64,000 bases of DNA, from assembly GCA_947650365.1 (NCBI GenBank), contig OX393553.1, forward strand, positions 38,981,449-39,045,448, written 5' to 3'. How positions within the stretch are numbered: position 1 is the stretch's first letter; every line of letters starts with the position of its first letter. Both the position numbers and the translations under genes were made by a program. This DNA comes from Chamaelirium japonicum (taxonomy: Eukaryota; Streptophyta; Magnoliopsida; Liliales; Melanthiaceae). Positions 22,601-34,140 of this stretch are shown in pieces. The notes under the pieces were generated by a model, which made no database searches, was not told where the DNA came from, and worked only from the letters and a program-made list of their open reading frames with translations.

Positions 22601-25600
22601 AACTTATGATTTTCCAACACTTAGACTCTAAATCGGTGAATCGGAGCGTAAATTGGTCAAATATCCAATTAGAACCCGCTCGCAAGTCCGAAATACGGAA
22701 TAATTCCAAGTTCGAATTATCGGATGCCGAGCCGATGACGATCCGATCGAATCCAAACCTATTTTATATCCGAAACACGCTAACTTATGATTTTCCAACA
22801 CTTAGACTCTAAATCGGTGAATCGGAGCGTAAATTGGTCAAATATCCAATTAGAACCCGCTCGCAAGTCCGAAATACGGAATAATTCCAAGTTCGAATTA
22901 TCGGATGCCGAGCCGATGACGATCCAATCGAATCCAAACCTATTTTATATCCGAAACACGCTAACTTATGATTTTCCAACACTTAGACTCTAAATCGGTG
23001 AATCGGAGCGTAAATTGGTCAAATATCCAATTAGAACCCGCTCGCAAGTCCGAAATACGGAATAATTCCAAGTTCGAATTATCGGATGCCGAGCCGATGA
23101 CGATCCGATCGAATCCAAACCTATTTTATATCCGAAACACGCTAACTTATGATTTTCCAACACTTAGACTCTAAATCGGTGAATCGGAGCGTAAATTGGT
23201 CAAATATCCAATTAGAACCCGCTCGCAAGTCCGAAATACGGAATAATTCCAACTTCGAATTACCGGATGCCGATCCGATGACGATCGGATCGAATCCAAA
23301 CCTATTTCATATCCGAAACACGCTAACTTATGATTTTCCAACACTTAGACTCTAAATCGGTGAATCGGAGCGTAAATTGGTCAAATATCCAATTAGAACC
23401 CACTCGCAAGTCCGAAATACGGAATAATTCCAAGTTCGAATTATCGGATGCCGAGCCGATGACGATCCGATCGAATCCAAACCTATTTTATATCCGAAAA
23501 CTTATGATTTTCCAACACTTAGACTCTAAATCGGTGAATCGGAGCGTAAATTGGTCAAATATCCAATTAGAACCCACTCGCAAGTCCGAAATTCGGAATA
23601 ATTCCAAGTTCGAATTATCGAATGCCGATCCGATGACGATCCGATCGAATCCAAACCTATTTTATATCCGAAACACGCTAACTTATGATTTTCCAACACT
23701 TAGACTCTAAATCGGTGAGTCGGAGCGTAAATTGGTCAAATATCCAATTAGAACCCGCTCGCAAGTCCGAAATACGGAATAATTCCAAGTTCGAATTATC
23801 GGATGCCGAGCCGATGACGATCCGATCGAATCCAAACCTATTTTATATCCGAAACACGCTAACTTATGATTTTCCAACACTTAGACTCTAAATCGGTGAA
23901 TCGGAGCGTAAATTGGTCAAATATCCAATTAGAACCCGCTCGCAAGTCCGAAATACGGAATAATTCCAAGTTCGAATTATCGGATGCCGAGCCGATGACG
24001 ATCCAATCGAATCCAAACCTATTTTATATCCGAAACACGCTAACTTATGATTTTCCAACACTTAGACTCTAAATCGGTGAATCGGAGCGTAAATTGGTCA
24101 AATATCCAATTAGAACCCGCTCGCAAGTCCGAAATACGGAATAATTCCAAGTTCGAATTATCGGATGCCGAGCCGATGACGATCCGATCGAATCCAAACC
24201 TATTTTATATCCGAAACACGCTAACTTATGATTTTCCAACACTTAGACTCTAAATCGGTGAATCGGAGCGTAAATTGGTCAAATATCCAATTAGAACCCG
24301 CTCGCAAGTCCGAAATACGGAATAATTCCAAGTTCGAATTATCGGATGCCGAGCCGATGACGATCCGATCGAATCCAAACCTATTTTATATCCGAAACAC
24401 GCTAACTTATGATTTTCCAACACTTAGACTCTAAATCGGTGAATCGGAGCGTAAATTGGTCAAATATCCAATTAGAACCCGCTCGCAAGTCCGAAATACG
24501 GATTAATTCCAAGTTCGAATTATCGGATGCCGAGCCGATGACGATCCAATCGAATCCAAACCTATTTTATATCCGAAACACGCTAACTTATGATTTTCCA
24601 ACACTTAGACTCTAAATCGGTGAATCGGAGCGTAAATTGGTCAAATATCCAATTAGAACCCGCTCGCAAGTCCGAAATACGGAATAATTCCAAGTTCGAA
24701 TTATCGGATGCCGAGCCGATGACGATCCGATCGAATCCAAACCTATTTTATATTCGAAACACGCTAACTTATGATTTTCCAACACTTAGACTCTAAATCG
24801 GTGAATCGGAGCGTAAATTGGTCAAATATCCAATTAGAACCCGCTCGCAAGTCCGAAATACGGAATAATTCCAACTTCGAATTACCGGATGACGATCGGA
24901 TCGAATCCAAACCTATTTCATATCCGAAACACGCTAACTTATGATTTTCCAACACTTAAACTCTAAATCGGTGAATCGGAGCGTAAATTGGTCAAATATC
25001 CAATTAGAACCCGCTCGCAAGTCCGAAATACGGAATAATTCCAAGTTCGAATTATCGGATGCCGAGCCGATGACGATCCGATCGAATCCAAACCTATTTT
25101 ATATCCGAAACACGCTAACTTATGATTTTCCAACACTTAGACTCTAAATCGGTGAATCGGAGCGTAAATTGGTCAAATATCTAATTAGAACCCGCTCGCA
25201 AGTCCGAAATACGGAATAATTCCAAGTTCGAATTATCGGATGCCGAGCCGATGACGATCCGATCGAATCCAAACCTATTTTATATCCGAAACACGCTAAC
25301 TTATGATTTTCCAACACTTAGACTCTAAATCGGTGAATCGGAGCGTAAATTGGTCAAATATCCAATTAGAACCCGCTCGCAAGTCCGAAATTCGGAATAA
25401 TTCCAAGTTCGAATTATCGAATGCCGATCCGATGACGATCCGATCGAATCCAAACCTAGCTATTTGATATCCGAAACACGCTAAGTTATGATTTTTCAAC
25501 ACTTAGACTCTAAATCGGTGAATCGGAGCGTAAATTGGTCAAATATCAAATTAGAACCCGCTCGCAAGTCTGAAATACGGAATAATTCCAAGTTCGAATT

Positions 25601-25690
25601 ATCGGATGCCGATAATTCTACGATCGGATCGAATCCAAACCTATTTCAAAATCGAAACACGCTAACTTATCATTTTTTAACGCTTAGACT
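19690..25690 (+). repeat. 181-bp satellite array, right arm (about 33 copies)
   Basis: Units start with tgattttccaacacttagac at, for example, 19,899, 20,080, 20,441 and 20,622, and so on to 25,488, spaced 181 bp apart. Exceptions are two 174-bp units (from 21,708 and 23,330) and one short unit near 24,771 (170 bp). A-type units (gatccgatgacgatcggatc) dominate near the second gene and B-type units (gagccgatgacgatccgatc) the middle and far part, with scattered A units. The first and last units are diverged. The whole array can be an intron in the 3' UTR of the second gene. Confidence 0.95.
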
Positions 25691-25742
25691 CAGTTATAGA
25701 TATAAACCATTTTTTTAACAAATACATGTTAATTGCAGGAGC

Positions 25743-25866
25743 AGGGCGGCGTCAGGGGATCGATGAGAGCACCAGCGTTGGTGGTGGGCGGGCGTGGTTG
25801 AGATAGGGCGGCGTCAGGGGATCGATGAGAGCACCGGCGTTGGTGGCGGGCGGGGGTGGTTGAGAT
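25743..25866 (+). repeat. 62-bp tandem duplication
   Basis: Two near-identical copies of a GC-rich 62-bp unit (start agggcggcgtcaggggatc) lie at 25,743 and 25,805. The block directly follows an acceptor-like ttaattgcag ending at 25,738, so it may be part of the last, non-coding exon of the second CACTA gene. Confidence 0.75.
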
Positions 25867-26109
25867 AGGACATGTATCATCTCTCAGTTCTGGATTGTGT
25901 AAATATTATTTTGTAATATATGGTTATTTTTTGTTCTTGTCTATAATTGTCGGCCGAGAACTGTGGTAATATTTGATAATTTGCTGTAATTTTTTATCAA
26001 TTTAGGTAATATTTTATAAATTGTGGTAATATTTGATAAATTGTGGTAATATATTGTGGTATTGAATCACAGGAATTAAATAACATTATTTAGGTAAATT
26101 TATTAAAAA

Positions 26110-26570
26110 AAAAAAAATACTTATTACCGACGGAAATTAATTATTCCGTCGGTAATAATATTTTTATTTTTTTTAAATTATTAATGATTTGCCGACGGCA
26201 TATAATATCCGTCGGTAATATATATAGTATTACCGACGGTTATATGAATTTGGTCGGTAATATATATATTATTACCGACAGTATGAAATATACCCGTCGG
26301 TAAAATGGTTATATATTACCGACGGATTCTTATATTTCGTCGGCAATACTAAATTATATTAGTTTTAAATTGATTAAATATTACCGACGGCGTTAATATT
26401 ACCGTCGGTATTAATTATTATTACCGACGGTAATATTTGGTCCGTCGTATTGTTTTCCCCGACGCCTTCTTTCCCGACAGCAAGCGACGGAAATACCTTC
26501 CGTCGCTATAGAATATTACCGACGAAATTTTAATATTACCGACGGATAGTGTCCGTCGGTAATAACTGTT
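26110..26570 (+). promoter_or_regulatory. CACTA right subterminal repeats
   Basis: More than ten ccgacgg/ccgtcgg motifs in both orientations lie within 460 bp of the right end, mirroring the left end. They are the expected binding sites for the TnpA-like protein encoded at 17,928-19,627. Confidence 0.8.
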
Positions 26571-26633
26571 TTTTTTGTAGTGGTAGCTGGGTGCGAATGG
26601 ATCTAGACAGCTATGATCTCTTGCTTGTGCGTG

Positions 26634-26635
<2 letters not shown>

Positions 26636-26689
<54 letters not shown>

Positions 26690-26970
26690 CCCACAGTTGC
26701 TTTTAAATTTCCTCTAAATTTTCTGAAATCTCTCTTAATCCTATCTCTCTCACCCCGTCTCTCTCTTTCTCTCTCTTTATCTCAGACTTTCTCTCTCTAA
26801 AACCGAACTTCTCTATCTCCCTTACCAGATCTGAAAACGTGCTATCTCTCTCTCTCTCTCTCTTTCTTTCCCTCTGATCAAGGAGAGAGAGAGAGAGAGA
26901 TCAGGGGAAGAGAGAGAGAGAGAGAGAGAGACAGGGAGAGATCGAGGGAAGAGAGCGAGAGATAGACGAG
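26636..26970. repeat. (GA)n and (CT)n microsatellites
   Basis: A GA run at about 26,636-26,690 is followed by CT-rich sequence, a CT run near 26,845-26,865 and more GA runs to about 26,970. No gene is evident; frames here are Arg-Glu or Ser-Leu dipeptides. Confidence 0.9.
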
Positions 26971-27084
26971 GAGAGATTGGGGGAAGAGAGGTTTTTTGTC
27001 TAGTCAGCTTGTCCTAGTCAGTTTTTTTGTTCCGTTTTGTCTAGTCAGCACAAAACCGATGTCCCTTTTTATATAGATATATAC

Positions 27085-28190
27085 ATACTTACATTGTATA
27101 TAAAACGAACATATTTACCACCAATGTTTTAAAAAACACAAAGTATATCTAATGCGGTGAAGCGGTGGTGAAGTTCTACAACGCTGAGGCGAAAGGCGGA
27201 CATTTAGGCAGGTGCCCAGAGACTAAGATGTAAGAAATTTCATAGAACATTTTACTTTATAAGTTATATTATCTACAATGTTTTCATTGTCATCCTTCTT
27301 TTAGGAGTTCACAATGCACGAGGGGTGCCGCTATCATCATTCTTTCAAGTAGTCACAGTGGGCTAAGGGAGCCACTATGCAGTAGCAACACCGTAGTATA
27401 CTAGTTAAAGAAGAAAAATATGAAGATAAAAATGAAAAACATGAAGAAGTTGAAGAAGGGAGACATGAAGCTTATAGTGACTGCATCTGACGATCAAATC
27501 GATGGCCTTTCTCCTTTGGACGCCGAAGAAAGTGAACCTAACTTAGGCAGTGCGGTCTAAGGCTACCAAGGCGGATGCCCGAACCACTTTTTAGAGTAGT
27601 GTTCACCACAGCTATATTAAACTACTAGCAATGCACGTGTTTGTCGGCACTCGGATGGCGGCCGAACGCTTTCGACGAGGGCGCCCACATTCGATAGGGA
27701 CATCAAAATTCATTTTTAAGCGGCCATTTGACATAAAAACTCTTTCGACGTGGAACAGAAACACCAATGTTTTCTAATCTAATGAAGTGTTCGATTGGAA
27801 AAGAAAATTACAAAATCAAAATATTTTTCAGATAATCCGACCTAATGAGATATTTCAGCATCAGGCATTGCTACAGAAGATGATGGAATTAAATATTTTA
27901 CTACAAAACAAAAAAATTGCAATATAAAACAAAAAATTTAAAAACATACTCACAAACACATATGTCGCTGCATGAAACAAAATTCAAACCCTCTCTATAT
28001 ACATGAAAAAGGAAAAAAAAACACTTAGATAAAAAATAAAATATAAACACACATACAAACAAAGAGGAAAACAAAATGTAAAACAAAACAATCTACATGT
28101 AAAAGAATAAAAAAAAACAAAACACTTGGAAAACAAATAAGTTGAAATAAAACAACCTTGATTCCACCTTTTAAAATATGATCTGATTTA
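27085..28190. other. AT-rich intergenic DNA
   Basis: No gene is recognised. A fragment like the CCCGTGCC repeat starts near 27,627 (ctagcaatgcacgtg). The A-rich stretch at 27,900-28,150 gives only low-complexity frames. Confidence 0.6.
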
Positions 28191-28195
28191 TTTAT

Positions 28196-28440
28196 CATGC
28201 CCGTGCCTGTTGACACTGTAGCGGGCCGCCTTCGGCGGCAATATACCCACCAGGCATCGCCACCACCACCTCCAACGTATTTATTTGGTGGCTGAGGATC
28301 ATCGGTTTAATTGTAGTTTTGGCCGATTCCTTTTTGTCTTTGTTCTTTTTGTGATAAAAATGTAATTAACTCAAAGTTCCTTTTTGTGGTAAAGTTGTAA
28401 ATAACACAAACGGCCTTAACATGGTATATAGATTATATTT
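28196..28440 (+). repeat. Dispersed CCCGTGCC repeat, copy 3
   Basis: This begins atcatgcccgtgcc followed by tgttgacactgtagcgggcc, almost the same as the copy at 1855. It then has ggcggcaatatacccacc and a T-rich part with ctttttgtctttgtt. Its right limit is uncertain and is taken near tatatagattatattt. Confidence 0.5.
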
Positions 28441-28449
28441 AATTAGTAA

Positions 28450-30690
28450 TATATATATATATATAATAAAATAAAGTAGGATTTGTGACTGGATAAAGAA
28501 CCAGTAGGATTGGTTTTGCGAGTCGGATTAATAGGATGAGTGTATTTTGTCTTTACTAATTATCAATATCCCTTAAAAATATGTAATTAAAATGCTACCA
28601 CTACATAAGACAAATTCCATAAATTCTTGGTAGAAATAGAAACTCGCGGCTAATATGGTTTGCCTTCAGTCCTTCAGGGCTGCTTTTTTTTTTCTCACTT
28701 TAATTAATGCACTGAAATCCTACTATAAATTAAGCAGCGCTTGGTGCACATATCACCTAAATAACTTCACACGCTCTCAAATGTAACTCGGGCCCACATA
28801 TCCTTGGTTGGGTTAAAGGATGGGTTCGTTGGTATGACCTAAATAACTTCACATAGTCACAAATGTAACTCAGGCCCACATGTCCCTTGGTTTGGTTATT
28901 AGAAAAATATGCATTACATATTATCTTTATTGTTTATCATTATGCCAAAATTATAAATAAATAACAAATACACTATTATTAAAGTAAACGGGAGTAGACC
29001 ATACAATCAACACTTAAAGAACGTATTAAATACGTTTTCTCTAAAGTGTTATTCGCCCCCTCTCTCAAAGTGAGATTGATGTAGAGTTATTAGTGAATCG
29101 CTCTCATGATAAGATAAGCCTTTGTAGTTCTACACTAAGCAAAAAGCGAAGAAACCACTATTGGAACTCAGACACACTTGAACAATTCTGGCAGATAATT
29201 GCTTATAGGAAAAGAGAGAGATAGGCATTATTTCATAATATCTTTTCAGGGCTAGTATGGGTCTTCTTTTATAGAACTTGAGGCACCCCTCGATTGCCAA
29301 TGAGATGCACTAATTCACCAACCAATTGTTGGGATTGGTATGCCCTATATGCCAATTCCAGCATGCCAGACACTTGATTAAGGTCTTGTCACCAAAACTC
29401 ATATACATTGTGCATGAGATGCATAAACCCACTAAGTCCATTTAGTATGGTTGAGGTAACTCATTTATGTGGATGAGATCTAATACAAGAGATATGTAGT
29501 TACTATACATATTTATATAGGTTCATAGTCGGTCGCTAGACTGGACGTACATCTAGTATGTAATGCTGTAACACCCTAACATTCTCGTTAGAGAGAGATG
29601 ACATACCTCGATCGGTCATAGGTATGAGATACTAAGTCAGGTGGTGTTGATGCATTTAGAATGCATTGAAAGAATCAAGAGAGAAAATCAGTCTTGTTAA
29701 CTGTCTATATAAGACTAGGACCTCTACTGCTAGTTGGCTAAAACCAAAATCCTAGGATTTGTTGTGAACCCATAGTTTGGTGTTCTCTACTTTAACCAAC
29801 CAAACAGTACGGTCTATTGCAGTTCTAAACCTGGATAGATTGGGTGATTTACATTAGACTCTACGAAACACAAATAGTTTGTAGGAATTTCATATTCCCC
29901 TAAGGGAACTAGGTGTCTCCTTGAGTGGCTCTCATGAAGTACTGATCACTAGGGGTGGCAACCAATAATCAAAGTAAGATGGTGATCACTAGGCCATGAG
30001 AGACCAGGACTCAAGTGGGCGAACTAAATCAAGAAGGACAGTCATTACTGATTCCGATTAATTTCACGAATATCGGATTGAAAGGGTTCAACTGCAACAT
30101 AGCAGGGTAAGGGTACTTGCGTAAATATACAAATAACCTTAAATGTAAAGGAAAAATTTGGCTGAGGAGGTCGCCCGACTTGCAAGACAGGAAAATCACG
30201 ACAACGGTTGGCTCCGTGAGGAGAGCAGACCCTCCGACGCTTAAGTCAATGAATGTTCGAAATAGGAAGTCCAGAATCTGGAAAGGGGCTAAATTTTAGA
30301 GTTTTTGAACTTATACTTTGGAACCTTGGGTTGTACCTTTATAACCTTTTCTGACCATAGGAGGCAGACACATTGCCTTCATTCCTGCACTTTCTACACT
30401 TCTGCGTCAGCCCACATGAGCCCTTAATGGGTCCTGTCGTCTAGCCCACCAGGCGGTGGCCTGAGGCCACGATGGGGGGATGGACCGATCTTGTCTGCGC
30501 CAGGTGGATGCTCTGGAAAGCTCTAGTCAGAGATATTCCACATCGACTCCCTACCACGAACTTGGCCCACATATGTATACGTAGCTCCACGGGGGTGGTG
30601 GCATCTGTCGATCTATCACTGCAGAGAGTACACGAGATCGTCAAGATGCCTGAAGGTGACGAGCGGGCTCGCTCACAAGGATGTGAAAGA
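28450..30690. other. Intergenic DNA, possible LTR-derived stretch
   Basis: No coding region is recognised. Sequence from 29,338 begins tgttgggattggtatgccc and reads like an LTR of a plant retrotransposon, but no partner LTR or certain end was found. From about 30,120 the base composition becomes GC-richer, leading into the repeat-rich stretch before the gypsy-type fossil. Confidence 0.4.
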
Positions 30691-30789
30691 TCGGCGAGCT
30701 GATCGCGCGTGATCTCGGTATCCGAGCTCACGGGCGAGCTGATCGCGGGCGACGTAGACATCCTTCATAGCTTCCTATAAGCAACAGGT

Positions 30790-31275
30790 GATAACTCATG
30801 GACGAGCTGATCGGGTGTGACCTGGTTAGGTGCGGACTGGTCGTGGGCGAGCTGATCGCGTGCGAACTGGTCGTGGGCGAGCTGATCGAGTGCGGACTGA
30901 TCATGGGCGAGCTGATCGCATCCCAATCCGCGGGGTCTGTGTTAAGACACCATTTCAACTTTATAAAGACTACGATCGCCTTTTGGTCGTGGGCGAACTG
31001 ATCGCGTGCGAATAAGGCGAGTTCTTGAGCTAATTGCAGGTGATGATTGACCGCGGACATGCTGATCGCATGCGGATAAGGCAAGCTCTTGAGCGAACTG
31101 CAGGTGATGATTGACCATGGACGAGCTGATTGCATGATGATAAGGCGAACTCTTGAGTGAGCTACATGTGATGATTGACCACGGACAAGCTGATCGTGTG
31201 CGGATAAGGCAAGCTCTTGAGCGAACTGTAGGTAATGGTCGACCATTGGTGAGCTGATCGCGTGCAAGCTGGCCA
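30790..31275 (+). repeat. GAGCTGATCG tandem repeats, about 33- and 64-bp periods
   Basis: Between 30,790 and 30,925 a unit of about 33 bp built on gggcgagctgatcg(a/c)gtgcg recurs. From about 31,010 to 31,275 a 64-bp unit (gataaggcaagctcttgagc and then gatgattgaccacgg) occurs about four times. It precedes the gypsy-type fossil and may be its long leader or LTR. Confidence 0.75.
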
Positions 31276-31699
31276 CCTTACATTGGGATCTTCTTCATGA
31301 GGCGATCTTCTCGCGGGGTGAGCTAATCACATGTGATAAACATAACGATTGATGTCAATCACCTACCCGCTACCCGCCATCAAACGGTATTGTCATATAC
31401 GTGCCCTTTGGCGTCCGTGCTTCACGTTTCCACCATGCTAGGTGGAATTCTTTGGGGGAGCTGACTCTTCGATCAGCGCGCGAGCTAATCGTGGGTGATC
31501 ATGGATATGCATGGCAGGCGCTTGAAGGCGACCTCAAGCACCAAGATGGTAGGCTAGTGCCAATTTTCGGGCACCATCATTACCCCCTCCCGGATGGGCA
31601 AGTGTCCAGCATGGCCAAAGGCCATTCGAGAGCTGAACAAGGACGTCACCCGAAAACTATGTCGCCGATGGCTTCATAAGCTGTGAGGATCCGTATCTT

Positions 31700-34140
31700 T
31701 CCCGTCATCTCTCATTAATGTGGCGCAGGATCAAGACCCAAGGAGTCAGACATTATCATGTGGCATTAAAGGGCTATGTATGGCGTCGTGACACGCATCA
31801 TGTATTAGTTGGTTAGAAAATCAATCATGATTCTGATAGACGGAACCCTGCCGACGTCGTCTCTGTCCTCGCGCACACATGAGGACGCATGGCGATTTGC
31901 GAACGGGGGAGGGGAGCCATGATGTCGGCCACCTCTGTAGCGCCTCGCACGTCGCGTCGCGCATTGAAACCCTTGCCGCTTCACCTACCTTCAATGACCC
32001 TATACATAGGGGGTGGGTGAGTCTTTACTCACCTTTACTGTGAAAGAGCTCTCCCCTTCAGATCGCCTTTGCAATCTTCTTTTTTTTTAGTTTAATGGCG
32101 ACCTCCTCTACTCCTGGTGTTGTCTTGGCGACCTGCATGGCCGAGCCCTTTCCGGCCATTCCCTTGTCGACGGCTCCTCCCCTCGACGAGCCTATGGGTG
32201 AGGTCAATCTCTCTCTGGGAGGCAAGGTCCCTGTGCCGCAGAGCGAGCCAGCGGTGGTCTTGTTCAAAGATGCGGACGGCGAGCCCGTTCCCGAGAGCCT
32301 GCATGAAGTCGTCAATATCCCTCCCAATCTCTTGTTTGCCCCCATGCCGCTCTCGGGAAGGCCATCCACTCGGACCATAGTCTCAATGGGTCTATTATGG
32401 TCCGGGCTTAGGCTCCCCTTGATCCATCTAGCCGGCGAGCTTCTGGAGTTGGCGGGGTTGTGCATGCGCAACTCACGGGAAACTCCTGGGGATTCTATAC
32501 GAACTCTCCTAGCTCGAAGATGCCCTCAACATGAAGATTTTTCTCTCCTACTTGCTAAAGACGTGGTTCCTGCAGGCGGGCACCATCTACAACGACATCG
32601 GCTGCAGCGTCTATTATCTCGTCGGAGACTTGACAAAGTAATTCCTTTCTAGTCTATCAAGAATAAGGACCGATATTGGAAGGTGTTCCTGTTTGTGGTT
32701 GCTGGAGGGTGGCAAGGACGACAGACGGGCATCCCCTCTCATCTGGGAAGGCCGCCGAAGTCCGTATTCCTGGAGATCTCTCTCTATCGAGCTGGTGGGA
32801 GGAAGAGTATCACCTCTTTGCGGGAGCAATTGCTCAACGCCGCGATTCTAGACTTCTTGGGAGAGCGGACTCCCGAGAAGATAATATCACCGAACTTCGC
32901 GTTCTAGCTCAGGGACGCAAGGTCGGGGGCGATCTCCCTAAAGAAGAAGGTTGCTCGGAAGAAGCAGCCGCTCCTCCTAAGTCTGGGACGAACAAGGGAG
33001 CAAAGAGCGCTGGGGCTCCCGGTGACAACCCGTGGAAGAAAGCGGGTAGGAAGCGAGCTCCCCCCATCAACATTGCCGATACCCTACGGTTGATCAATGA
33101 GCCTGACAATGTTCCATTGCCGCCTTCTCGCAACGGCTCCGCCCCAGGTCAGCTACCAGCTCCCCTCATTCCTCCTCTCGCTACCTCGACTATAGTCTCC
33201 ACCGCGGGCCCCGCTCAGGAGGCGCCTGTAGTCTGACAAAAAGCTTACCCTGGTCGAGCCCGACGACCTTGCATCGAACTCCTGCTCTCCACCGCAGAGG
33301 TGGAGTCCGGGATGGCACAGACTCTGATGCGGGATTTTCCCGGCGACCCCTTAGTGCCCCTCTTTGTTGCAGTGATGATCCTCAAGATGGAGGCGAGAAA
33401 GAAGAGGAGGCAGGTCGCCAAGTCAAACCCTCGTGCTACGGGGGGACGCGACAACTCAGTCCGTCTCGCCCAGGAGAAATTTGCGAGGGTGCTTGCAGAG
33501 AGGAAGAGGAACGCCCTTCGTGAGGCATGGTTGGTATCCGACGCTAACTCGAGCTCGAACGATAAGGATTCCAACCCTCAAGATCAACCGCGCCTAGCCG
33601 CCGCGAGCTCGGCCTTTAGGGCACCCACCTCCTCCCGAAGTTGAGACGCATTGCTTTGCGCGACCTCCTTCACGTTGACCGCCCCTTGAAGCTCATTGGC
33701 TGCTCGGCCATTAGCCTCCTCCACCACGACCAACCTCTTCGTCAAGGTGGAGACTTGCTAGCGTAGCCCGGTCACCTGCTCCTCCAGCTCAGCAGAGCGA
33801 TCAACCTTGTGGAGATGATGAATGTATTCGTCCAGTCGACGCTCAGAGCCTAGGAGGGTGCCATCCTACAGAGCAATGAGATCTCGCCCAACAGAGTGGG
33901 CATTCTCGGCTAAGGCTTTGGCCCTCCTCTCCATTTGAAGAAATGAAACAACAATTTCAAAGGCTGAGAGGGGAGGGAGGTAAAGAGATCGCGGATTACC
34001 TCTACGAGTCTTTCGCAATGCACCGCGTAGCGGAGTTGGGCGAAGATGTTACGTCCTAGGATCTCGCGCATGTAGTGGGGAGCCCTATCCTCGCCCCCTA
34101 TAGTTGGTTGGGCTCCGGAAGCCCCTGGGTCACCGACGTT
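31700..34140 (+). mobile_element. Fossil of a gypsy-type retroelement (PF04195-like protein)
   Basis: A leader at 31,980-32,090 is followed by a frame starting MATSSTPGVVLATC at 32,095. It includes GLLWSGLRLPLIHLAGELLELAGL, which resembles the plant 'putative gypsy type transposon' domain, and further pieces follow in other frames. Between about 33,600 and 33,950 the minus strand reads like the coiled coil that usually ends such proteins (for example ERRAKALAENAHSVGRDL), so that part appears inverted. The copy is broken in several places. Its ends and age are not determined. Confidence 0.5.

Larger units (their letters stand above)
10538..26582 (+). mobile_element. Complete CACTA (En/Spm) DNA transposon, 16 kb
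   Basis: The left end is CACTACAACAAAG (10,538) and the right end is TTTTTTTTGTAGTG (to 26,582), whose complement is CACTACAAAAAAAA. The 3-bp GTA flanks both sides (10,535-10,537 and 26,583-26,585), the target duplication made by CACTA elements. Both ends carry many CCGACGG/CCGTCGG subterminal repeats, the usual binding sites of the TNPA-type protein. Between them lie a CT-rich leader (11,286-11,729), a TNP2-type transposase gene (12,754-16,355), an inverted 181-bp satellite array, a Ptta/En-Spm type gene (17,928-19,627) and a second, longer satellite array. Both genes assemble without breaks, so the element looks autonomous; activity itself cannot be judged from sequence. Confidence 0.93.

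Noticed and set aside
19690-25690. CRISPR-like regular array
   Set aside because: The whole 181-bp unit is conserved with no unique spacers, and the context is a plant transposon.
16481-25718. About 40 repeated open frames of 68 codons beginning MIFQHLDSK
   Set aside because: They repeat with the 181-bp satellite, each in a shifted frame because 181 is not a multiple of three, and change with the DNA subtype rather than by codon position. They are a by-product of the repeat, not genes.
29338-29957. Possible solo LTR starting tgttggga
   Set aside because: A candidate duplication (accaat) exists but is 6 bp and the right end is not convincing; no TATA or polyadenylation pattern supports it.
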